Source: Actinoplanes sp. TFC3 | GTDB taxonomy: Bacteria > Actinomycetota > Actinomycetes > Mycobacteriales > Micromonosporaceae | Assembly: GCF_001553785.1 (NCBI RefSeq) | Contig: NZ_LOJP01000001.1 | Coordinates: 4,062,356-4,126,355, forward strand | Reading direction: 5' to 3' | Length of the DNA: 64,000 nucleotides | Translations under genes and position numbers: made by a program | Shown here: positions 26,777-34,791 of the stretch, in pieces | Position numbering within the stretch: the stretch's first letter is position 1 | Layout of the letters: every line of letters starts with the position of its first letter | The notes under the pieces: generated by a model | Told to the model about the DNA's origin: nothing | What the model saw: only the letters and a program-made list of their open reading frames with translations | Databases searched by the model: none

Positions 26777-27208
26777 TCACTGGATGGTCGCCTGCTCGAG
26801 GGTTGCGCGGATCGATTGCACCGAGGCGAGCGCCAGCGGATACGATTCCGCGGCATCTTCCCACAGCTCGCGCCACTCGGAATCTTTCTGGACGATTCGG
26901 TCGAGTGCTTGTACCGCGATCGCAGGGACGTCGTCGTCTATTGCGACGCTGCCGCCCTCGATCAGGAAATCGGGCGCGTAGGGACTGTCGATTGCCGTCC
27001 CACCCGGGAGTTGTGAGGCGACGATGGCCGCAGCGGCGATAGCGTCCACCGCTTCGCCGCTGTCGAGATACTCGTTTCCGTGCTCGGCAACCCGGCTCAG
27101 CGCATCCCGGATCAGCACTGCTCGTTGCTCAGGGGCGGCATCGTTCAGGCCCCCGCACCAGTCGGCAGCGGTGTCGTTGTCGAACGGGCCGACGTCCCAG
27201 GTGCCCAT
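26777..27208 (-). CDS. DUF4259 domain protein
   Basis: 143 residues with the DUF4259 hallmark start MGTWDVGPFDNDTAADW, followed by a helical repeat body (DALSRVAEHGNEYLDSGEAV, AAAAIVASQLPGG) and the ending SEWRELWEDAAES. The family is widespread in actinobacteria, often in accessory DNA, and its function is unknown. It starts with ATG at 27208 after GGAG-rich sequence. It stands alone. Confidence 0.85.
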   Translation of the reverse strand: MGTWDVGPFDNDTAADWCGGLNDAAPEQRAVLIRDALSRVAEHGNEYLDSGEAVDAIAAAAIVASQLPGGTAIDSPYAPDFLIEGGSVAIDDDVPAIAVQALDRIVQKDSEWRELWEDAAESYPLALASVQSIRATLEQATIQ

Positions 27209-27523
27209 GCTGCTCCCTCCAGCTCCTTGGTTGACTCCAAACTCGCCGACAGCCTAACGATCAACAAGTAAAGAGGTTCTCCGGCCCGCTATCACCGCGA
27301 CGGCTGGCTACAGCAAAACCCGTTTGTCAAACCGGAACTGCTGGCGCGCACGACCGCGAAGTACCCGTACTGGCCGACCCGGTTCAGCTGTGCGCTCGAG
27401 AGCGACGCGTTGTACTTTCGTCAGTTCTGCTAAGCCTTGGCCGTTTCTCTGCCAATGTGATGGAGGGCCGCTCCGGCCACTTCAGGGTCATCCTCGCCGT
27501 GATGGCCGTTCTTGGAGGTCATC
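27209..27523. other. 315-base region with a short coding remnant
   Basis: No full gene is present. On the plus strand at 27287-27433 a frame ending in TAA reads RYHRDGWLQQNPFVKPELL and then KYPYWPTRFSCALESDALYF. It looks like the C-terminus of a larger lost protein, has no start codon, and I cannot assign its family. The rest precedes the chemoreceptor gene, whose ribosome site GGAGGT is at 27514-27519. Confidence 0.4.
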
Positions 27524-29110
27524 TTGCGGTGGTTCACCAACCTGTCGGTACGCGTGAAAATCTATGCGACGGTTGTTGTCGCCGTCGTGGCTGCTGTGGT
27601 CGTGGGGGCGGTTGGGATTCAGAAGCTGTCGGAGACGGCCGACGCCGCCGAGTACCTCTACAGCCAGAATCTGGTACCGGTGGCACAGTTGGGCCAGGTG
27701 CAGAACGCCGTTCAGCAATCCTCGGTGGCGCTGATGGACATGGCCCTCAGCACCGTCCCCGCCGAGACCTCCGCCTACCGCACCGCTATCACCGAGGGTG
27801 ACGCTTTGGCCGACAAGGTCTTCGCCCAGTACACGGCGACTGACATGACCGGTCGTGAGAAAGCTGTGCAGCAATTCCGGACCTCACTCGCCCAATTCCG
27901 GGACATCCGCACCAAGCGGCTGCTGCCTGCGGCCGAGTCCGGTGACACCCGGGCGTTCGAGACAGCTCGTGAAGGCGGCGGCCGGCAAGCGCTGACCGCC
28001 ACCCTGAGTGCGTTGAACGAGTTGGTCAGCATCGAGACAGCCGTGGCACAGGACAAACGTGCCGCTACCGCGGCTGCGTACCGCTCCGCCCGGTTGCAGG
28101 TGATTTTCGTAGTACTCGCCGGGATCCTGCTGTCGTTTCTCCTTGCCTACATCGTGATCCGCGGAATCATGACGACGTTGAGGGCAGTTGGACGGGTCTC
28201 CCGGGCCCTGGCGCAGAGCGACCTGACCATCAGTACCGGAGTGTCCGGTCGCGACGAGCTAGGCCTGATGGCATCCGAGCTCGACGCCGCGGTGGTGGGT
28301 CTGCGCAGCACGGTGTCAGGCATGGAAAGATCGGCAACATCGTTGGCGCACGCCTCAGAGGAGATGTCCGGGGTCGCCTCTCAGATCGCCGCGTCGGCTG
28401 AGGAGACCACAGCCCAGGCGCATACCGTGTCCAGTGCGGCGGAGGAGATCTCACGCAGTGTGGAGGCCGTCTCGGCGGGCAGCGAACAGATGGGCGCAGC
28501 GATCCGGGAGATCTCCGAGAATGCGACCGAGGCGGCCCGGGTGGCGTCCGAGGCCGTCATGGTCACCGCGGCGACCTCCACGACGATGGGCAAGCTCGGC
28601 GAGTCCTCCGCTGAGATCGGTGACGTCATCAAGGTCATCACCTCGATTGCCGAGCAGACCAACCTGCTTGCCCTGAATGCCACCATCGAGGCGGCCCGCG
28701 CTGGTGAAATGGGCAAGGGCTTCGCCGTGGTCGCCTCTGAGGTCAAGGACCTGGCGCAGGAGACGGCCCGGGCGACCGCGGACATCTCTCAGCGGGTTCA
28801 GGCAATCCAGGCCGACACGACCGGGGCAGTCACGGCGATCGAGGAGATCACCCAGGTCATCGCCAGGATCAGCGACTACCAGACCACCATCGCTTCCGCC
28901 GTCGAGGAGCAAACAGCGACAACCCAGGAGATGAACCGCAGCGTTTCGGAGGCCGCAACCGGCGTCAACGAGGTCGCCGTCAACATCACCGGTGTCGCCG
29001 ACGCCGCCCAGCTCACCAGCCAGGGCATCACCGAAACTCAGCAAACGTCCACCGAACTTGCTCGGATGTCCGGCGAACTCAGCGCCATGGTGGCTGGTTT
29101 CCGCACCTGA
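27524..29110 (+). CDS. Methyl-accepting chemotaxis protein
   Basis: About 528 residues. I choose the TTG at 27524 because GGAGGT ends four bases before it; the frame-open TTG at 27512 would place that site inside the gene. Helix one ([20 protein letters not shown]) is followed by a periplasmic-side four-helix bundle with [17 protein letters not shown], helix two ([19 protein letters not shown]), HAMP, and a long coiled signalling domain. The conserved tip reads [20 protein letters not shown]. It should feed CheA/CheW, which are not in the window. The ligand is unknown. The start of a related receptor lies at the right edge of the window. Confidence 0.92.
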   Translation: MRWFTNLSVRVKIYATVVVAVVAAVVVGAVGIQKLSETADAAEYLYSQNLVPVAQLGQVQNAVQQSSVALMDMALSTVPAETSAYRTAITEGDALADKVFAQYTATDMTGREKAVQQFRTSLAQFRDIRTKRLLPAAESGDTRAFETAREGGGRQALTATLSALNELVSIETAVAQDKRAATAAAYRSARLQVIFVVLAGILLSFLLAYIVIRGIMTTLRAVGRVSRALAQSDLTISTGVSGRDELGLMASELDAAVVGLRSTVSGMERSATSLAHASEEMSGVASQIAASAEETTAQAHTVSSAAEEISRSVEAVSAGSEQMGAAIREISENATEAARVASEAVMVTAATSTTMGKLGESSAEIGDVIKVITSIAEQTNLLALNATIEAARAGEMGKGFAVVASEVKDLAQETARATADISQRVQAIQADTTGAVTAIEEITQVIARISDYQTTIASAVEEQTATTQEMNRSVSEAATGVNEVAVNITGVADAAQLTSQGITETQQTSTELARMSGELSAMVAGFRT

Positions 29111-29227
29111 ACCGCCGACGACGATGCCGTTGGTATGCACGCTCGTCGTGGCAAATCAGAACGTCGGATGACAATCGCACTCCTTTTCAGGCTGCGCAGG
29201 CGTGTGCGCCGCGTCTAGCATCCCGGC

Positions 29228-29743
29228 GTGACCTTCACCGTCGAACGAGCCGCACTTGTCATCGTGGATCTGATGCCGAGACTGGTGAACCTGGATCTCG
29301 GCCCGCACCGCGGCGCAGATGTGGTGGGCCGGGCGGTACTGCTGGCAAACGCCTGGCGGCGGGTCGGTGCGCCGGTCGTGTTGGTGCGGGTGGAACGTCC
29401 TGGCGTCACATCGCAACCGCCGGGTAGCGATTTCGTTCCGGAAATCCAGCCACAGAAAGGCGATATCGTCGTCGTCAAACGCACCATCGGGGCCTTCTAC
29501 GGAACGGACCTGTCCGTTCGACTGGAGGAACGAGGTGTCGACACCGTGGTCATGACCGGTCTGGCCACGACCATGGGCGTCGAATCTACGGCCCGCGCGG
29601 CCGCTGACCACGGCTTCGACGTGCTGTTCGTAGCCGACGCCATGAGCGGCATGACAACCGCCGAACATAACCACGCCCTTTCCGTGGTTTTTCCGCGCTT
29701 CGGCCCAGTGGTCGAGACCGGAGAAATACTGGCTCGGCTCTGA
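29228..29743 (+). CDS. Isochorismatase-fold cysteine-hydrolase-like protein
   Basis: 171 residues from GTG 29228. The fold is shown by ALVIVDLMPRL (Asp), VVVKRTIGAFYGTDL (Lys) and MTGLATTMGVESTARAAADHG. The position that holds the nucleophilic Cys in nicotinamidase-type members is Gly here (TMGVEST). This is seen in a subgroup of the superfamily and in isochorismatases such as PhzD. A hydrolase of unknown substrate, acting without a thiol nucleophile, is inferred. It is monocistronic. Confidence 0.82.
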   Translation: MTFTVERAALVIVDLMPRLVNLDLGPHRGADVVGRAVLLANAWRRVGAPVVLVRVERPGVTSQPPGSDFVPEIQPQKGDIVVVKRTIGAFYGTDLSVRLEERGVDTVVMTGLATTMGVESTARAAADHGFDVLFVADAMSGMTTAEHNHALSVVFPRFGPVVETGEILARL

Positions 29744-29993
29744 CCCGCGGGTTCCTTGTTTCCTGCACCGAGTTTCGTCTCTTATACGGCACGACGCCGG
29801 CATCCGCTTCTCGGCTAGATCCGCGCACCGGTGGAGACTCGCGAATCACCGCCGGCATCTTGGTGGGACATCTGAAACTGCTGCGCCTCCGCGCGGCGCG
29901 TTCTTCGTCAGCGCGAATGGGACGTCGCCTGGCTTGTGGCGGCGTGGAAAGTTGATTGCTCACCGCTGCGGCCCGTGTGAAGATCCGTCTGAC
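29744..29993. other. Intergenic region, possible tRNA promoter
   Basis: No gene is seen. TTGATT at 29952-29957 followed 18 bases later by TGTGAA could be a promoter for the tRNA-like gene that begins at 29994. The match is weak. Confidence 0.3.
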
Positions 29994-30124
29994 GGGTCGC
30001 AAGCTCAACTGGAAGAGCATCCGACTGAGTAGTGTGTCCGCTTTCCGCTTCCATGCGGTCATGGGCAGCGCTTCCTTCTCCTTGTTGGATCGGAAGGTTC
30101 GGGGTTCGAATCCCCGGCGACCCA
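29994..30124 (+). tRNA. tRNA-like gene with a 58-nt insertion in the anticodon loop
   Basis: The cloverleaf arms pair perfectly. The acceptor is GGGTCGC (29994-30000) with GCGACCC (30117-30123) and discriminator A. The D arm is GCTC/GAGC around AACTGGAA. The anticodon stem is TCCGA (30020-30024) with TCGGA (30090-30094). The variable loop is AGGTT, and the T arm is CGGGG/CCCCG around TTCGAAT. A15 and T48 also covary as expected. However, 65 bases replace the normal 7-base anticodon loop (30025-30089). The loop edges are CT and GA, as in Arg-type tRNAs (GAGCATC...GGATC...AAGGTT). The isotype cannot be read because the anticodon is split or lost. Position 8 is A instead of the near-invariant T. 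It could be an intron-bearing tRNA, a disrupted tRNA or a tRNA-like RNA. Confidence 0.6.
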
Positions 30125-30200
30125 CGTAGCCGTCAGCGGTGGCGGCACCTGCCGGCGTCGACTGTGTCGAGGCTCCTCGCCAGGTGAACGGAGGAAGTGG

Positions 30201-32360
30201 ATGCTCGAGAAGCTGATCATTCAGAAGACGCTGCGTGTGCCGGCGAGCACCGGCGCGGCCGGTGACGGGGCTGCGGTAGCCCGGCAGCTTGATGCGGCGC
30301 TGCTGGAGGTCGGGTTCTCGGCGTCGCGCGCGGTTCTGCAGCACATCGGTGCGCTGGCTCCGGATGCGGCGATGGACCTTGCTGCGATTGTGGTGTCGGC
30401 GGTACGGGAGTTGGTCGGCGATCACGTTCAGCACAACGCTTATTTCATTGGCTTCCCCCACGATGTGCCGGACACCGTCGAGTTCTGGACACAGCGCCTG
30501 CGCGAGGCGGTGTTCACCGGCGGCGGCACGGCCAGCGACGAGCAGCTGCGCGACGCGGTTGTCGCCGGTGGGGTGAATCTGCTCGATCTGCCGGGCTACG
30601 GCACGTATCAGCACACCTACGCCGAGTTGCTGGCCGCCCACGACGATCTGATCGGCGCGTCCGGTGACCGGGTGAGCCTGCTGCACCTGGGCGACCCGGT
30701 CGATGTGGAGGCGCAGCGGCTCTATCTGAGCCTGGCCGCAAGCTCCACTCCGCTTGGTGAGGCGGATCTGGCGATTCTCAGCGAACTCGCGATTGCTTGC
30801 ATGGACGGCATGCAGCCGGGTGAGATCCCGGTGCGGGAGAACCGTGCCGTGCTCAACGGGGTCCGGCTGGTGCTGGGCCGGCCGCTGATTGCGGTGGACA
30901 GCACAACCGACGTGCTGCGCCTGGCCTGCCACGTCTCCGGTGGAGATGTCGCGCTGGTGACCCCTGCGCGGCTGCGTACCTTTGCACGCCGGGAACGTCG
31001 CATTCTGCTGGCCGCTTTGGACCAAGTCGTCGCGGCGAGTCCGGACAAGCTGGGTGACGTCATGCGGTACGCGGAGCAGTGGAAGCGGCTCGGCGAGAGG
31101 CTGCACCCGCACGAGTACGACCAGTGGCCACATGCTCAGCAGGTGTTCGCCGTCGCTCGTGGGGAGCAGCGCATCCGTAACCTTGCCAGCCGGGCGGAGA
31201 CGGCGATGCGCGCTGGGGGCGCGGCTCAGGCTGCGTCGGTGCTGTCGGCGGCGCCGGGGCTGCTGCTGCGGTCCGCGGACCGGCTGCTGCGTTCAGCGTC
31301 GGCTGCTGAGCGGGCCGAGGTGGTGGAGGCGGTCATCGGTGCGCTCGGCTCGGCGTCGGGCCGGGTGCTCTGTTCGCTGCGCGAGCATGTCGGCAATCGG
31401 CTGGCGCCGGTCTCAGCCCGGATGTACGCGAGCCGTTCGCGCAGCTCATGGGTGGGACCGGACCACCGGCCGCCGCTGCCGGCGGAGCTGGTCGCCGAGC
31501 TGTCGGCACGGCTGGACGCTGAGATAGCCGCACGGCTGCCGTCGCTGCAGCATCCGCTGCTGGTGGATCCCGCGGTGCTTGACGTTGCGCTGCCGCTGTC
31601 CGGCAAGGCCGCCGAGGGCGGTTTCGCGGTGCTGCCCCGCGGCTCGCGGGCGTCGGTGAGTGGTGAGCTGCTGCGGTTCTTCACCTACTGGCGTCAGCGC
31701 GCCCAGCGTACGGATTACGACCTGTCGGTTCTGCTGCTTGACGAGCAGTTTCACACCGCGGGTCAGGTGTCCTGGACCAACTACCACCACGACGGTGTGG
31801 TGCATTCCGGCGACATCACCGACGCCACCGACGGCGCCACCGAGTTCATCGACGTTCCCCTCACCACCGAAGGCCACTATGTGGTCCCGCAGGTTCTCGT
31901 CTTCGCGGGCGAGTCCTTTGGCGACGTCGCGGAGTCGATGTTCGGCTACCAGACCCGCACGCTCGACCAGCGCGGCGCTCCGTTCGACGCCCGTACCGTG
32001 CGGGCGCGTTCGCAGCTGCGCGGGCAGGGCCGTATCGCCCTACCCGTCGTGTTCGCCAAGGGTGAGCACGGCTGGCAGGCTGTGTGGCTGCACCTTTACC
32101 TGCCCGGACAGCCGGCGTTCAACCGGGTGGAGGGCACAACCTTCAATACCGCTGACCGGGTACGAGCACTCGTGGAACGGCGCTACCTGACGATCTCCTA
32201 CCTCATCGAGCGGTGGCGCCCCCGGGCCGAGGTGGCAATGTTCGACGGTCAGCTCCCGGACGGTCCCGTCAGCTTCATCGGCCTGCAAGCACCCGACAAC
32301 CTGCCGGCCGGGTCGCAGGCGTATACCCTGAACCGGCTCAGTGAGCTGATCCCTGAGTGA
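30201..32360 (+). CDS. TerD-domain protein of the MXAN_6230/SCO0854 type, without RING cysteines
   Basis: 719 residues; GGAGG lies six bases before ATG 30201. The N-terminal part (LIIQKTLRVPAS, GFPHDVPDTVEFW) and central helical part (YAEQWKRLGERLHPHEYDQW) match what I recall of the MXAN_6230/SCO0854 family. The C-terminal 230 residues contain a TerD-like beta-sandwich (YDLSVLLLDEQF, VSWTNYHHDGVVHSGD, VPQVLVFAGESF). Typical members carry a Cys-rich RING-like domain after the N-terminal helices; here that place reads GVNLLDLPGYGTYQHTYAEL with no CxxC anywhere. TerD-linked proteins are tied to stress, tellurite and phage responses. The exact role is unknown. It sits between a tRNA-like gene and a structured repeat, with no ter genes nearby. 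Confidence 0.75.
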   Translation: MLEKLIIQKTLRVPASTGAAGDGAAVARQLDAALLEVGFSASRAVLQHIGALAPDAAMDLAAIVVSAVRELVGDHVQHNAYFIGFPHDVPDTVEFWTQRLREAVFTGGGTASDEQLRDAVVAGGVNLLDLPGYGTYQHTYAELLAAHDDLIGASGDRVSLLHLGDPVDVEAQRLYLSLAASSTPLGEADLAILSELAIACMDGMQPGEIPVRENRAVLNGVRLVLGRPLIAVDSTTDVLRLACHVSGGDVALVTPARLRTFARRERRILLAALDQVVAASPDKLGDVMRYAEQWKRLGERLHPHEYDQWPHAQQVFAVARGEQRIRNLASRAETAMRAGGAAQAASVLSAAPGLLLRSADRLLRSASAAERAEVVEAVIGALGSASGRVLCSLREHVGNRLAPVSARMYASRSRSSWVGPDHRPPLPAELVAELSARLDAEIAARLPSLQHPLLVDPAVLDVALPLSGKAAEGGFAVLPRGSRASVSGELLRFFTYWRQRAQRTDYDLSVLLLDEQFHTAGQVSWTNYHHDGVVHSGDITDATDGATEFIDVPLTTEGHYVVPQVLVFAGESFGDVAESMFGYQTRTLDQRGAPFDARTVRARSQLRGQGRIALPVVFAKGEHGWQAVWLHLYLPGQPAFNRVEGTTFNTADRVRALVERRYLTISYLIERWRPRAEVAMFDGQLPDGPVSFIGLQAPDNLPAGSQAYTLNRLSELIPE

Positions 32361-32471
32361 CCGGCTACAGCCGAGGCCATGCGGGCGCTTCCTTCTACCC
32401 GTTCAATTCGGGACCTCCGCGCAAGCGGAGATCTGGCAGCTAGCACCCGCGCTCTCCTCGGCTGTAGCCGG
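32361..32471. repeat. 111-nt multi-branched inverted-repeat element
   Basis: It starts on the base after the stop codon of the TerD-domain gene. The outer arms are a perfect 16-bp inverted repeat (32361-32376 and 32456-32471; CCGGCTACAGCCGAGG and its complement). Inside is a 9-bp stem with one mismatch (32381-32389 with 32442-32450). Within that lie two hairpins: CCCG/CGGG with a 7-base loop (32398-32412), and CTCCGC-GCAA-GCGGAG with a GNRA tetraloop (32415-32430). Such ordered nesting looks like a structured RNA, an elaborate terminator or a MITE. The strand cannot be told. Confidence 0.65.
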
Positions 32472-32559
32472 CGCTCATCCCGTGAAATTGGGAAGAGCCA
32501 GCAGGTAGGTCATGACCACGGCAGCAACGACCGGCATTGATCGCCGCCGGTTTGTCCGG

Positions 32560-32740
32560 TCGACGTCGATGTGGACCAAGGCTCCCGCGTCCTGCTGACT
32601 CCGGGCCGGGTGATCCGCCGGGCGCAGGAGCAGCTCTGGAAACAATCCGCGCATCGCCGTCGAACCGGGTGGCGCCACCGCCCTCGCCGCCGCTGTCCTG
32701 CACACCCGCGACTTGACCGGTGAACGCATCACCGACTCTC
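32560..32740 (+). pseudogene. Threonine/serine dehydratase C-terminal remnant
   Basis: One frame reads VLLTPGRVIRRAQEQLW, then another reads NNPRIAVEPGGATALAAAVL followed by HTRDLTGERITD. Together they match the end of the PLP-binding domain of threonine ammonia-lyases (the VEPGGATALAA signature). A frame change near 32640 and the absence of the N-terminal PLP-lysine part show that it is dead. It has no start codon. Confidence 0.65.
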
Positions 32741-32881
32741 AGTCGCCTGGCCGCCGGGTTCTCACCTGTTCCCGTCCGCCCTCCGCACACCGCAGCACCC
32801 ACATCGCGCCTGGCTTCTCTACTCGGTGCAGGCTCGGCGGCTTTAGTGTGGTGGCGGTGCCTGTCCGAGAAGAGGAGCCTT

Positions 32882-33073
32882 ATGCCGACGGCTGCGCAGT
32901 GGTCAGCAATCACCGAAAATTCTGCTGCAATCCGAGCGAACTCTCGCCAGCTCATCGACCGGGCAGCGAGCCTGCAGGAAAGGGCTCAACAGATCGCCGA
33001 CGAGAAACGCGCCAAGGCCCTGATGGGGAGGAACACTCTCCCGGCTTGGGAGATCCGTCCACACCGGCCGTGA
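32882..33073 (+). CDS. Small helical hypothetical protein
   Basis: 63 residues from ATG 32882, with AGAGGAG just upstream. The sequence is a single polar, probably coiled-coil helix (WSAITENSAAIRANSRQLID, RAASLQERAQQIADEKRA) with a short tail (NTLPAWEIRPHRP). I recognise no family. It lies between two decayed genes; the good ribosome site and coding-like composition support it. It could be a remnant of mobile-element cargo. Confidence 0.5.
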   Translation: MPTAAQWSAITENSAAIRANSRQLIDRAASLQERAQQIADEKRAKALMGRNTLPAWEIRPHRP

Positions 33074-33084
33074 GCAGGCATCGG

Positions 33085-33480
33085 ACAGTACTTGTCGCGA
33101 CCGCCGCCGGTCCAACCCCGGCTCGTCGATCGTGTCGAGGACCCGCCACGCCGTTGCGTCCGAGGCCACCGGCCCGAACAGATCTGGTTGCTGGCGCAGC
33201 ACGCCCGGGTCAGTGATCGTTTCTCCGCCGTCGGCCAGCAACACCGCCAGATCGATGGCGACCCGGCCCGGCTCATGCACCGAACAACGTTGCCGGTCCA
33301 GCCCCAAAGCCTAAACGAAACTCCTGGTCAGACCAGTCTTATCGGCGAGATCGGTGAGCAGTCGCGTGCCGGCATGACCGACCACGCCCTGAGCACCACC
33401 GGTGACGACAACGTTCGGGCGCGTACCGGTACTCTGCACCGTGAGAGTGCCTTCCGTGACGGACGATTTCGACCCTAGAC
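33085..33480 (-). mobile_element. IS1380-type transposase, N-terminal remnant
   Basis: The minus frame reads VTEGTLTVQSTGTRPNVVV, GHAGTRLLTDLADKTGLTR, then an in-frame TAG, then ALGLDRQRC, VAIDLAVLLADGGETITD and LFGPVASDATAWRVLD. This is the typical N-terminal order of IS1380-like DDE transposases. The remaining two thirds with the catalytic DDE residues are missing beyond about 33085. It is an inactive scar. Confidence 0.7.
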
Positions 33481-33542
33481 AAGTCAGATCATCGCAGCTC
33501 AGAAGGCACTTTCGCGGTCCCGGCCGCCGTCACCGACCGCCC

Positions 33543-33956
33543 TTACCTAAGAGGGGTTTGGTCTCCGGCCGTCCTCAACAAGCGAAACTCCCGCCGGCGC
33601 AGCACCCTGAGCACCAGCGCCGCCGGATTACCGAACGCTCGCAACCCCACGGCCGGGTCACAGGACTCAATGCTGACGATCCGGTACTCACGCCCGCCGA
33701 CCATCACCGTCGCCTCCCCCGCCGCCGTGACATTGCGATACCAGGCGACTTGCGGGCCGTAGGTCAACTCGGCCACGAAGTCCCGCCCGAGCCGGGCCAG
33801 CATGAGCGGGGTCTCATAGGTCCGGCCGGTGCGCCGCCCGACATGCCGGATGAGCGAGAACGGACCGCGCCCGGCCTTGGCGGCGCGCAGGGTGGCGCGG
33901 TTGAGCGTGTTCTTGAGCAGCCAGAGGTAACCACTTCTGAGTCTGCTGCCGGCCAC
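33543..33956 (-). CDS. Ddn-like F420-dependent nitroreductase-family protein
   Basis: 137 residues. The deazaflavin-binding split barrel is indicated by IRHVGRRTGRTYETPLMLAR, FVAELTYGPQVAWYRNVTAAGE and REYRIVSIESCDPAVGL. These are standard for the Ddn/Rv3547 family of F420-dependent quinone or nitro reductases. ATG at 33956 after a GGAGG-like site (CGGAGGAGG in the transcript sense). Substrate unknown. It stands alone between an IS scar and a secreted protein gene. Confidence 0.85.
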   Translation of the reverse strand: MAGSRLRSGYLWLLKNTLNRATLRAAKAGRGPFSLIRHVGRRTGRTYETPLMLARLGRDFVAELTYGPQVAWYRNVTAAGEATVMVGGREYRIVSIESCDPAVGLRAFGNPAALVLRVLRRREFRLLRTAGDQTPLR

Positions 33957-34092
33957 GCCGACCTCCTCCGGTGAGCTTCCGGCGTACAGAATAACTCAGC
34001 ACTTGATGAATTTAATGATCTGGTTTTTCTCGCCTGGCAAAGGGCGGCGACCGCGCCCTCAAGCCCCCGGGAGAGCAACCGATCAACAGGAC

Positions 34093-34713
34093 ATGACCCG
34101 CAGAGTTCCCGCCGCGATCGGTGCCATGGTGACCAGCCTCGCCGCTTTTATGGGTATCGCCGGACCGGTTCATGCAGCCGCCAAACCTGGCATCCGGGTA
34201 ACGTCCACCATTGGCGTCGCGTATGACTGCGACCGGATGGTGCGTTTCGAGATCTACTTCCCGAGTTCGTACGGTGAGGCGCCGGTACAGCTCAAAGGCC
34301 TTGATCGGACACTGCAGGGCCGCGCTTCCGAGCCGGGCGTCGCCAAGCTTGCATGGTGTGGAAATGACCCCGCCTACTACGGGATCGTCACTCTGGAAGT
34401 CATCGCGTTCTCCCCGTACGGCGCCGCCCTCAGCAATTGGGTGAAGGTCAACGTCGGCGGCACCGCGCCCGCACTGAAATTGACCGTCAAGGTCAAGGGC
34501 CGGACCATCAGCGGGACTTTCGTGGACCCGCTGGCCTACGCCAACGGCCACAACAAGATTGTCTTTTATCGGGGTACGAAATCCGCGTACACCATGACGA
34601 CCAATGAGCAGAACACCTTCTCCAAGAGCGTCAAGCCCGGGACGTACACGATCAAGGCCACCTCGTTGTGGTCGCCAGATCTGCCCAAGACCGCCGAGGT
34701 CACCGTGCGCTGA
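34093..34713 (+). CDS. Secreted protein of unknown function
   Basis: About 206 residues from ATG 34093 (AGGA upstream). An upstream ATG at 34003 is open, but 34093 begins a proper signal peptide: RR, a hydrophobic stretch (AIGAMVTSLAAFMGIAGPV) and an AXA-type site (HAAAKPG). The mature part contains beta-rich sequence with two Cys (AYDCDRM and LAWCGND), likely a disulfide. The C-terminal repeat-like domain includes KLTVKVKGRTISGTFVDPL and KPGTYTIKATSLWSPDLPK. It resembles small Ig-like extracellular domains. No family was recognised. Confidence 0.75.
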   Translation: MTRRVPAAIGAMVTSLAAFMGIAGPVHAAAKPGIRVTSTIGVAYDCDRMVRFEIYFPSSYGEAPVQLKGLDRTLQGRASEPGVAKLAWCGNDPAYYGIVTLEVIAFSPYGAALSNWVKVNVGGTAPALKLTVKVKGRTISGTFVDPLAYANGHNKIVFYRGTKSAYTMTTNEQNTFSKSVKPGTYTIKATSLWSPDLPKTAEVTVR

Positions 34714-34791
34714 GCAGGGGTGCTGGGCGCTGCCCTCGGAGCGTGGCACGATCGGCTGGCACGCTTGATCGTACGACGGGGAGCACGGGCT

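Noticed and set aside
29586-31133. Long minus-strand frame crossing the tRNA-like gene and TerD-domain gene
   Set aside because: It crosses the tRNA arms (giving the GFEPRTF-type artefact of T-arms) and is antisense to a well-supported gene.
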